Assembly: GCA_946482545.1 (NCBI GenBank) | Contig: CAMLRX010000169.1 | Span: 1-9,244, forward strand | Length of the DNA: 9,244 nucleotides | Direction: 5' to 3' | Source of the DNA: an uncultured Flavihumibacter sp. | Lineage (GTDB): Bacteria; Bacteroidota; Bacteroidia; Chitinophagales; Chitinophagaceae | In this document: positions 1-6,017 of the stretch, piece after piece | Numbering within the stretch: the first letter of the stretch is position 1 | Layout: each line of letters begins with the position of its first letter | The notes under the pieces: generated by a model | What the model was told of the DNA's origin: nothing | The model's input: only the letters and a program-made list of their open reading frames with translations | The model's database searches: none | Program-made: the position numbers and the translations under genes

Positions 1-934
1 TAATGATCTTCCAGGGAATGAGTTTGGTTTCTTTGGAATAAGCATCGAAATCACCGTTTTCTCCTTCGGCCTTCAGGTATTTGCCTACGAGATTTTTCGC
101 CAGCACCACATTGACCGGAAGATGTGTGTAGGGATTGAAGGTTTGCACCAACACATAATCGATATTTGGTCCAACCGTTAACCCGAGGTTGGAAGGAAGC
201 GTCCAGGGCGTGGTGGTCCAGGCCATGAAGAATACTTCTGCACCGTGCACGGCATCGTGGAGGAATTTATTTTTTTCGTCCTGCACCGCACGGAACATCA
301 CCGTAGCGCTGGTATCTTTTACATCTTTATAAGTACCGGGTTGGTTAAGCTCGTGCGAACTGAGGCCAGTTCCTGCCGCAGGCGAATAGGGCTGAATGCT
401 CACACTTTCGTAGAGCAGTCCGCGGTCGTACATTTTTTTCAGCAGCCACCAGAGGCTTTCGATATAATTGTTATCGAAGGTGATGTAGGGTTGTTGCAGA
501 TCGACCCAATAGCCCATTTTGGTGGTGAGGTCATCCCACTTGTCTTTGTAACGGAGTACGGTTTCGCGGCATTTCTGGTTGTATGCTTCAACGGAAATCT
601 TTTTGCCGATGTCTTCCTTGGTGATCCCTAATTCCTTCTCCACCTGCAGTTCTACAGGAAGTCCGTGCGTATCCCAGCCTCCTTTTCTTTTCACCTGGAA
701 CCCCTGCATGGTTTTGTAACGGCATACAAGGTCTTTCAGCGTGCGGGAGATCACGTGGTGGATGCCGGGCATGCCGTTGGCGCTGGGGGGACCTTCGTAG
801 AATACGAATGGCTCCGCGCCTTCACGGATAGAAACCGATTTTTCAAAGGCTTTGCCGGCTTCCCATCCCGCCAGGACTTCCTTTTCGATGGATGGAAGGT
901 TTAATTGCTGAAATTCTTTGTATCTGGCTGACAT
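1..934 (-). CDS. ileS: Isoleucyl-tRNA synthetase, N-terminal part (cut by left window edge)
   Basis: Cytoplasmic class I aminoacyl-tRNA synthetase that charges tRNA-Ile with isoleucine using ATP. About 311 N-terminal residues are visible; whole proteins of this type usually exceed 1,000. The protein starts MSARYKEFQQLNLPSIEKEV. The Rossmann-fold active site follows with FYEGPPSANGMPGIHHV (residues 45-61) and GGWDTHGLPVE a few dozen residues on. The editing (CP1) domain is marked by WTTTPWTLPSN from residue 239. The signature that is normally HxGH reads GIHH at residues 57-60, a swapped form known in some type-2 IleRS. I chose the ATG at 934 because the family N-terminus begins there and a promoter -7 element lies 38 bases upstream. 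There is no Shine-Dalgarno sequence, as is usual in Bacteroidota. The KMSKS motif and anticodon-binding domain lie outside the window. The gene is transcribed away from the heme genes and appears unlinked to them in function. Confidence 0.97.
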   Translation of the reverse strand, partial: MSARYKEFQQLNLPSIEKEVLAGWEAGKAFEKSVSIREGAEPFVFYEGPPSANGMPGIHHVISRTLKDLVCRYKTMQGFQVKRKGGWDTHGLPVELQVEKELGITKEDIGKKISVEAYNQKCRETVLRYKDKWDDLTTKMGYWVDLQQPYITFDNNYIESLWWLLKKMYDRGLLYESVSIQPYSPAAGTGLSSHELNQPGTYKDVKDTSATVMFRAVQDEKNKFLHDAVHGAEVFFMAWTTTPWTLPSNLGLTVGPNIDYVLVQTFNPYTHLPVNVVLAKNLVGKYLKAEGENGDFDAYSKETKLIPWKII

Positions 935-972
935 ATATCTTTATTCTGCTGAAAATTGGCTTAAAAATGGGT

Positions 973-981
973 GCAAAGGTA
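973..981 (-). promoter_or_regulatory. Probable ileS promoter, -7 element TACCTTTGC
   Basis: Read on the minus strand, TACCTTTGC fits the Bacteroidota -7 consensus TAnnTTTG followed by C. It ends 38 bases before the ileS ATG, so the predicted leader is about 30 nt. No TTG or TTTG stands at the usual 19-21 base distance upstream; a 15-bp palindrome occupies that place instead (994-1008). Confidence 0.55.
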
Positions 982-993
982 CGAAATTAATCA

Positions 994-1008
994 ACCGGTG
1001 ACACCGGT
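994..1008. promoter_or_regulatory. Perfect 15-bp palindrome upstream of the ileS -7 box (possible operator)
   Basis: ACCGGTG-A-CACCGGT is a perfect inverted repeat with 7-base arms around a single central base. Its centre is 20 bases upstream of the -7 box, where a -33 element would be expected. This position fits a protein-binding site that controls ileS. The binding protein is unknown and the operator role is inference. Confidence 0.35.
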
Positions 1009-1320
1009 ATAGCGGCAGCGGCAGGTTTGTTAAATATTCCGTAACGGGCCATAAATGAAACAGGCTGAACGTTAGATGAATGAAGGTTGATTTGAGATTA
1101 CTTAAGTAGATGTATGTATCCTTAGAAAAATCCTCCAGGTTTATCCACATTTTTGATTTTTGGCATAGTTTCTGAAACATAAAATGCGTAAATCTGAAGT
1201 TGAAAAAAGTTTTTCAGGATCGTGCAACGGAAATTTCAGATGGATGGTCAGCAAAGCATAACAACAGCTAACAAACACATTTCTAAATATTTCTACGGTT
1301 TAGGGTTTAGGGGTTAAAAC

Positions 1321-1351
1321 AGGGGAGTAGTCTTACTCCCCTCCTTTTTTT
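1321..1351 (+). terminator. Intrinsic terminator on the plus strand, no upstream gene seen
   Basis: AGGGGAGTA (1321-1329), loop GTCT, and TACTCCCCT (1334-1342) form a perfect 9-bp stem, followed by CC and seven T (1345-1351). On the minus strand only four T follow the hairpin, so the plus strand is the more likely direction. No plus-strand protein gene precedes it; the nearest genes all face left. Confidence 0.8.
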
Positions 1352-1524
1352 ATAAAAACACCTCATTTCTACCCAATCTCCCCATTCTGGCACCATTGTT
1401 GTTACTTATATTATCAGAAATAAAGTCCAACATTCTCTACAAAACAAATATCACAATACCCAATATCGCATTGATGAACTCTTCCCTGAATGCAATGTCC
1501 TGACGAACGATCGATCTATGTAAG

Positions 1525-1555
1525 AAGCCGCCTTGTCCGGGCGGCTTTTGTTTTT
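1525..1555 (+). terminator. Second intrinsic terminator on the plus strand, no upstream gene seen
   Basis: AAGCCGCC (1525-1532), loop TTGTCCG, and GGCGGCTT (1540-1547) form a perfect 8-bp GC-rich stem running into a T-rich tail with one G interruption (to 1555). On the minus strand the tail is short and broken. It lies about 175 bases after the first terminator, so a short transcript could end here. No open frame of note lies between the two. Confidence 0.8.
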
Positions 1556-1620
1556 GTGTACACCTCAAGATGAAAATGCATTTCTTCTTTTCCAGTATAG
1601 TTCACCCATAAATTCCAGGA

Positions 1621-1650
1621 AAGAAAAAATCCCACCCTTGCGGGCAGGAT
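1621..1650 (-). terminator. Intrinsic terminator of hemH
   Basis: Read on the minus strand, ATCCTGCCC, loop GCAA, and GGGTGGGAT form a 9-bp stem with two adjacent G-T wobble pairs and a GNRA-type tetraloop. A run of six T and further T-rich sequence follows. It lies 149 bases past the hemH stop codon, so hemH would have a fairly long 3' untranslated region and would be transcribed separately from ileS. Confidence 0.75.
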
Positions 1651-1798
1651 ATGTTTTCGACTGTTAGACTATTTTTCGTCGGCCCTCCGAAGAATCGGCC
1701 GGCCTGCATTGACGGAGCAATAAAGTATTGTAAAGTTGCAGCCAAAACGGCCAGGTATGTTTACGGTATGCGGAAATCCTGTTTACGGTTTCGGGAAA

Positions 1799-2857
1799 TT
1801 ATACCGCCACGTCTTCCGCCAGCACCATCGTTTTCTCCCCCTCTGCAATTTCTTCCACCCATTCTTTCAGTGTATTCACCAGTGCGGGATGTACATTCAA
1901 ACAAGGAATCATCGTGAATTCCTCGCCGCCGGCATGGAGAAAAATCTCCTTTCCTTCCTCCGCGATTTCTTCCAGGGTTTCCAGGCAGTCGCTCACAAAT
2001 GCCGGACATGCCACCAGCAGTTTTTTAACCCCTTCACCCGGCAACTGACCAAGCTTTTCAGCGGTATAGGGTTTCAGCCATTCATCCCTGCCCAGTCTCG
2101 ACTGGAACGAGAACCCGTATTTTTCCGGTGGAATACCCAGTTTTTCCGTCACCTTCCGGGTGGTGATAAAACACTGGTGCCGGTAACACTGGCTGTGGGC
2201 CAGCGAATCCACTTCACAGCAGTTCGTGGTTTTAAGACAGTGGTTCCCGGTAATGTCTCCTTTATATATATGTCTTTCCGGAACCCCGTGGTAACTGAAA
2301 AGTATTTTATCGTAAGGTTGTTGAAGGAAAGGCCGGATACTATCCGCCAGCGCATCGAGGTAGCGCTCCTCATCGTAGAACGGTTTTATCACCGTCAATT
2401 CGAAGGGATATTTCCGCTCTTTATGGATTTTTCTTGCGTAAGCCACAGCCGTTTCGTAACTGGACATGGCATAGTGCGGGTACAACGGCACCAGAATTAC
2501 TTCTTCCAGCCCGGACACTTTCAACATCAGTTCATCATAAGCATCCCTGGGACTGGGATTACCGTAGCGCATCGCGATGGTGACCTGGTCGGCCACTTCT
2601 TTCTGGAGCGCGTCCCGGAGTTGCTCGGTCAGTACAATCAATGGAGAACCGTTTTCCGTCCAAACCGAAGCGTAAGCCTTAGCGGATTTCGGCGCCCGGA
2701 ATGGGGTAATGATGCCCTTTACCAACAGCGTACGTGCCAGCCAGGAATAATCTATCACCCTGGGATCCATCAGGAATTCCACGAGGTATTTCCTGACATC
2801 TTTCACTGAAGTGGAATCCGGAGAACCCAGATTCATTAAAACAATACCTTTTTTCAT
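1799..2857 (-). CDS. hemH: Ferrochelatase (protoporphyrin IX iron-inserting), 352 aa
   Basis: Catalyses the last step of heme synthesis, inserting Fe2+ into protoporphyrin IX. Visible family features are MKKGIVLMNLGSPDS at the N-terminus, TIAMRYGNPSP (from 93), LVPLYPHYAMSSYETA (from 122), the active-site SYHGVPERH with His190, FQSRLGRDEWLKPYT (from 251), and FVSDCLETLEE carrying the conserved Glu293. Between residues 207 and 229 there are five cysteines (207, 213, 214, 224, 229; spacing C-x5-CC-x9-C-x4-C), including CYRHQC. This suggests an internal [2Fe-2S] cluster of the kind described in some bacterial ferrochelatases. I chose the ATG at 2857; an in-frame extension to 2902 adds 15 unconserved residues and would overlap the probable promoter. 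The gene diverges from the hemA cluster and has its own terminator. Confidence 0.96.
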   Translation of the reverse strand: MKKGIVLMNLGSPDSTSVKDVRKYLVEFLMDPRVIDYSWLARTLLVKGIITPFRAPKSAKAYASVWTENGSPLIVLTEQLRDALQKEVADQVTIAMRYGNPSPRDAYDELMLKVSGLEEVILVPLYPHYAMSSYETAVAYARKIHKERKYPFELTVIKPFYDEERYLDALADSIRPFLQQPYDKILFSYHGVPERHIYKGDITGNHCLKTTNCCEVDSLAHSQCYRHQCFITTRKVTEKLGIPPEKYGFSFQSRLGRDEWLKPYTAEKLGQLPGEGVKKLLVACPAFVSDCLETLEEIAEEGKEIFLHAGGEEFTMIPCLNVHPALVNTLKEWVEEIAEGEKTMVLAEDVAV

Positions 2858-2901
2858 ACTGATACCTGTTGAGCTGCTGTCCTTAATGCTGAATGATCCC
2901 A

Positions 2902-2909
2902 CAAAATTA
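2902..2909 (-). promoter_or_regulatory. Probable hemH promoter, -7 element TAATTTTG
   Basis: On the minus strand TAATTTTG matches the Bacteroidota -7 consensus TAnnTTTG exactly, 44 bases before the hemH ATG. I see no good -33 TTG at the right distance. A second, weaker candidate further upstream is CACATTTG (minus, 2976-2983; one mismatch) with TTG 18 bases before it (3002-3004). Confidence 0.45.
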
Positions 2910-3040
2910 CGTTTCCCGGTTCATCAGCCTTCTATCCTCTCTCATCCAGCCGATGAAAAAGTCCATACAACAGCGCAAATGTGCAATTGTTGCGTGTTTT
3001 TCAATTAATTATGACAGAGGATTGACATTATACCATCTCT

Positions 3041-3067
3041 TTTGAACAACACCAGCGGTAATTTTGC
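3041..3067 (+). promoter_or_regulatory. Probable hemA cluster promoter (TTTG ... TAATTTTGC)
   Basis: TAATTTTGC at 3059-3067 is an exact match to TAnnTTTG plus the frequent following C. TTTG at 3041-3044 could be the -33 element, although the 14-base spacing is shorter than the usual 19-21. Transcription would begin near 3073, about 20 bases before the hemA ATG at 3093. This excludes the upstream in-frame TTG at 3042 as the start of hemA. Confidence 0.55.
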
Positions 3068-3092
3068 CGTATTGATTCAGAAAGAGCATTGC

Positions 3093-4322
3093 ATGGGAGG
3101 AAGTAATAAAGAGATTTCACGCTTTTACGTTGCCGGCATCAACTACAAAAAAACTGACGCCGCGGTGCGGGGGCGTTTTGCCGTGAACGAAGAGCAGTAC
3201 GAAAGGATTCTCTTCAAGGCGAAAACCATGGGTATCCGTGAGGTTTTTATTCTTTCCACCTGCAACCGGACCGAAATTTACGGCGTGGCCGAACACATCG
3301 AAGACCTTGCCCAATTGCTCTGCTCCGAAACTGCGGGCGACTACCAGCTCTTCACCCAACTCGCCTACCTCCGCACCGGTGAAGATGCCATCAACCATAT
3401 TTTCCGCGTAGCCTCCGGCCTTGATTCCCAGATACTTGGCGACTACGAAATTGTCGGACAACTTAAACTCGCGGCCAAATTCTCCAAACAACATGGCTGC
3501 ATCGGCACCTTCCTGGAAAGGCTTATCAACCAGGTATTACAGTCTTCCAAAGAAATCAAAAACCAGACAGCCCTCAGTGGCGGAACGGTCTCCGTTTCTT
3601 TTGCAGCAGTACAATATATCCGGGAAAACATTCCGCAAGTAAAAGGCAAACGCATTCTCCTGCTGGGCATCGGTAAGATCGGACGCAATACCTGCAAAAA
3701 CCTTGTAGACTATCTTCCAGCCACTGATATTGTGCTGATGAACCGCTCCATCGAAAAAGCGCAGGCGCTGGCCGAAACCATGCAACTTTCCTGGGCCGCT
3801 TTCAGCGACCTGGACGCGGAAGTGGAGAAAGCGGACATCATCCTCGTAGCCACCAATGCGGAAACACCCGCCATTCTTCCCATCCACCTGAATGGCGTGG
3901 GAGAAAAAACAATCATCGATCTGTCCATTCCCAATAATGTGGCGCCCGAAGTAGCCACCATCCCCGGTATTACCCTCGTGAACGTGGATGAGCTTTCTAA
4001 ACTGAAAGACGAAACTCTTCAGAAAAGAGAAAAAGAAGTGCCTAAGGCCGTACGCATTATCGGCAAGCACCAACGTGAATTCGCGGAATGGGTAGGCATG
4101 CGCCAGCATGTTCCCGTGCTGAAAGCCGTAAAGGAAAAACTGCAGGAAATGCAGGGGCATCCTATCTTTGCGCCCGTATCGGCCCCGGTATGCTGCGCCA
4201 CTTCAGAAGATAAGATCCAGAAAGTCATCAACGTGATGGCCACCAAAATGAGACGGGAGAACCAACGTGGATGTCATTATATCGAGGCCATCAACGATTT
4301 CATCACTCCCGGCGTGCATTGA
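3093..4322 (+). CDS. hemA: Glutamyl-tRNA reductase, 409 aa
   Basis: First committed enzyme of the C5 tetrapyrrole pathway: NADPH-dependent reduction of glutamyl-tRNA(Glu) to glutamate-1-semialdehyde, the substrate of HemL encoded at the end of this cluster. The catalytic domain carries FILSTCNRTEIYG with the thioester-forming Cys57. The substrate-binding stretch HIFRVASGLDSQILGDYE (from residue 102) follows, where many bacteria have GEPQ in place of GDYE. The NADPH-binding Rossmann motif GIGKIG is at 192-197 within KRILLLGIGKIGRN. The C-terminal dimerisation helix region ends KMRRENQRGCHYIEAINDF. Length is normal for the family. I chose the ATG at 3093 because the conserved N-terminus FYVAGINYKKTDA begins just after it and the promoter lies just upstream. 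It is the first gene of the cluster. In other bacteria HemA is a main control point through heme-dependent degradation; nothing here shows that directly. Confidence 0.97.
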   Translation: MGGSNKEISRFYVAGINYKKTDAAVRGRFAVNEEQYERILFKAKTMGIREVFILSTCNRTEIYGVAEHIEDLAQLLCSETAGDYQLFTQLAYLRTGEDAINHIFRVASGLDSQILGDYEIVGQLKLAAKFSKQHGCIGTFLERLINQVLQSSKEIKNQTALSGGTVSVSFAAVQYIRENIPQVKGKRILLLGIGKIGRNTCKNLVDYLPATDIVLMNRSIEKAQALAETMQLSWAAFSDLDAEVEKADIILVATNAETPAILPIHLNGVGEKTIIDLSIPNNVAPEVATIPGITLVNVDELSKLKDETLQKREKEVPKAVRIIGKHQREFAEWVGMRQHVPVLKAVKEKLQEMQGHPIFAPVSAPVCCATSEDKIQKVINVMATKMRRENQRGCHYIEAINDFITPGVH

Positions 4323-4347
4323 TTTCCGCCGGACAATACACCAGATT

Positions 4348-5271
4348 TTGAACCAGCCTTTAAGAATAGGTACGCGGGAAAGCCAGCTTGCCGTATGGCA
4401 GGCTACCCGGGTACAGGAACTGCTGCGCGATGCGGGCCATGAAAGTGAACTCGTTTACATTAAAAGTGAAGGTGATGTGGACCTGGTTACACCACTCTAC
4501 GCCATGGGCGTGCAGGGTGTTTTCACCAAAACACTGGACGCCGCGCTGCTTTCAGGAAGGATAGACATCGCCGTGCATTCCATGAAAGATGTACCTACCC
4601 AACTGGCGCAGGGCATTGTGTCGGCCGCCGTACTGGAAAGAGCTTCTTATAAAGATATTCTCGTTCACAAAGGGGCTACTGCTTTTATGGATGATCCTGG
4701 TTCCCAGGCCGTGATCGCCACCAGCAGTATCCGCCGGAAGGCCCAGTGGTTAAGGCATTTCCCCAATCATACCATTGAAAACCTGAGGGGAAACGTGAAC
4801 ACGAGATTGCGTAAGGTGGCCGAAAGCAACTGGCAGGGCGCTATTTTCGCAGCCGCGGGACTGGAAAGAATTAACCTCCGTCCCGAAAACAGTATCGAAC
4901 TCAACTGGATGTTGCCCGCTCCCGCACAGGGCGCTATCATGATCGTGTGCCGGGAAAACGATGCACAGATGCTCGGAGCATGCGCTCCGTTGAACCACCC
5001 GCTCACCGAATTGTGTACATATATGGAACGCTCGTTCCTGAACACTTTAATGGGTGGATGTTCCACGCCTATCAGCGCCTGGGCAAGGGAAGAAAACGGG
5101 AAAATTCTTTTTACCGGGAACATTACGGCTACCGATGGTTCGTTGTGGGCAGATATCCATAAAAGCGTTTCAATTGAAGCGGCTAAAAATACAGGTATCA
5201 CAGCAGCAAAAGAATTGCTGGAAGGAGCAGGAAAGGCCGTGATCGAAAAAGTAAAAGCACTCGCTTCCTGA
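4348..5271 (+). CDS. hemC: Porphobilinogen deaminase (hydroxymethylbilane synthase), about 307 aa, TTG start
   Basis: Joins four porphobilinogen units into hydroxymethylbilane. Motifs seen are PLRIGTRESQLAVWQA at the N-terminus, VQGVFTKTLDAALLSG, IAVHSMKDVPT with the catalytic Asp81, SSIRRKAQWLRHFP, IENLRGNVNTRL, PAPAQGAIMIVCR, and LMGGCSTPISAWA with Cys238, which should hold the dipyrromethane cofactor. No ATG exists in this frame upstream of the conserved N-terminus. The TTG at 4348 gives MNQPLRIGTRESQ, which fits the family; a GTG at 4267 would add 27 unconserved residues and overlap hemA by 56 bases. ATT at 4345 is a remote alternative. The TTG start lies 25 bases after the hemA stop. The stop codon overlaps the hemD ATG by one base (TGATG). 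Confidence 0.95.
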   Translation: MNQPLRIGTRESQLAVWQATRVQELLRDAGHESELVYIKSEGDVDLVTPLYAMGVQGVFTKTLDAALLSGRIDIAVHSMKDVPTQLAQGIVSAAVLERASYKDILVHKGATAFMDDPGSQAVIATSSIRRKAQWLRHFPNHTIENLRGNVNTRLRKVAESNWQGAIFAAAGLERINLRPENSIELNWMLPAPAQGAIMIVCRENDAQMLGACAPLNHPLTELCTYMERSFLNTLMGGCSTPISAWAREENGKILFTGNITATDGSLWADIHKSVSIEAAKNTGITAAKELLEGAGKAVIEKVKALAS

Positions 5272-6017
5272 TGGAAAACGAAGCGCCATACCTGCTTTGT
5301 ACACGACCTGTTACCACAGTTCAGCAACAAAAAGCTGCTGAGGCGGGCGTGGTATTGCATGGCATCTCTTTCATTGAAACGGTAGAACGCAAAACAGACG
5401 CGTTGCTGAAACAAGTGCAGAAACTGGCCACGAAAGAGTTGAATGCGGTATTTACCAGCATGAATGCCGTGGATGCAGTGGCAGGAATGCTTTCAGCCGA
5501 TAGCACACTCAAAAAGAACCAACCCAAATGGAACCTTTATTCCATCGGGGGGAGAACGGCACAGTTGCTCCGACAACATTTCCCTTCTTCTATCCTTAAA
5601 AGTGAAGCACCTTACGGGGGTATGCTCGCCAAAAAAATCATCCTGGAAAATCCCCGCGGGCAGGTTGTTTTTTTCTGCGGAAACATCAGGAGAAATGAAC
5701 TGCCCGACCAATTGCTGAAACACGGATTTTCACTCGATGAAATAACGGTGTACGACACCATTTCCACCCCGCAACAACTGGAAAGAAAATACAACGGCGT
5801 GTTGTTTTTCAGTCCAAGCGCAGTGGAAAGTTACTTCTCCCTGAACGCGCCACAGCCCGATCAATATTTCTTCGCGATCGGGCAAACAACAGCGGAAGCC
5901 ATCCGTTCTTTCTCTAAGGAAAATGTGCTTTTCTCTCCCACAACGGATAAAGAAGCGCTGATAGCAACCGCGATCGATTTCTTCAAACAACAAAAGACGA
6001 CAAAACATATACCATGA
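5271..6017 (+). CDS. hemD: Uroporphyrinogen-III synthase, 248 aa
   Basis: Closes and rearranges linear hydroxymethylbilane, the HemC product, to uroporphyrinogen III. This family is poorly conserved, so the call rests on a few motifs plus position. Those motifs are YLLCTRPV near the N-terminus, FTSMNAV at 61-67, [35 protein letters not shown] with the conserved Tyr161, [11 protein letters not shown] from 179, and [12 protein letters not shown]. The two-lobed length is typical. The gene sits exactly between hemC and hemE. Its ATG shares the A of the hemC stop codon (TGATG), and its own stop overlaps the hemE start (ATGA, four bases), so translation of hemC, hemD and hemE is probably coupled. 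I see no frameshift or missing region. Confidence 0.93.
   Translation: MENEAPYLLCTRPVTTVQQQKAAEAGVVLHGISFIETVERKTDALLKQVQKLATKELNAVFTSMNAVDAVAGMLSADSTLKKNQPKWNLYSIGGRTAQLLRQHFPSSILKSEAPYGGMLAKKIILENPRGQVVFFCGNIRRNELPDQLLKHGFSLDEITVYDTISTPQQLERKYNGVLFFSPSAVESYFSLNAPQPDQYFFAIGQTTAEAIRSFSKENVLFSPTTDKEALIATAIDFFKQQKTTKHIP

Larger units (their letters stand above)
935..1798. other. Long AT-rich gap between ileS and hemH, no convincing protein gene
   Basis: This 864-base stretch separates two minus-strand genes. I checked both strands and found only short, low-complexity reading frames with no recognisable family. It contains the ileS promoter and palindrome, a run of G tracts at 1297-1325, two plus-strand intrinsic terminators (1321-1351 and 1525-1555), the hemH terminator (1621-1650), and a 9-base direct repeat GTTTACGGT at 1759-1767 and 1781-1789. 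Short palindromes also occur, such as TACTTAAGTA at 1099-1108, GTTTCTGAAAC at 1168-1178 and AAATGCATTT at 1574-1583. The two plus-strand terminators suggest that plus-strand RNA is made here, but I see no matching promoter. Confidence 0.7.

Noticed and set aside
1141..1149. Perfect DnaA-box consensus TTATCCACA in the AT-rich gap
   Set aside because: Only one clear box is present. An origin needs a cluster and no dnaA, dnaN or similar gene is nearby, so a chance match is most likely.
1159..1176. TTGGCA followed by weak downstream half, resembling a sigma-54 promoter
   Set aside because: The -24 half is fair, but the invariant GC of the -12 half is missing, so I do not call it, although it would lie conveniently before the first orphan terminator.
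941..1180. Minus-strand frame of 79 codons in front of ileS
   Set aside because: It has no recognisable family, is rich in Phe and Leu as AT-rich DNA gives, and runs across the ileS promoter and palindrome.
1299..1313. Telomere-like TTTAGGG tandem pair
   Set aside because: Only two units occur and the surroundings are plainly bacterial; it is not a telomeric or mobile-element signature.
935..1798. Possible mobile element, CRISPR array or tRNA gene in the gap
   Set aside because: I found no transposase remnant, terminal repeats with target duplications, regular repeat-spacer pattern or tRNA cloverleaf.
1736..2809. Long plus-strand open frame (357 codons, TTG start) lying opposite hemH
   Set aside because: It covers hemH almost exactly, starts with TTG, and shows no family resemblance. 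A long antisense frame is expected from codon bias opposite a real gene, and hemH is beyond doubt.
3042..3092. Earlier TTG start for hemA adding 17 residues
   Set aside because: The added residues are unconserved and the segment contains the likely promoter -7 box; ATG at 3093 fits the family.
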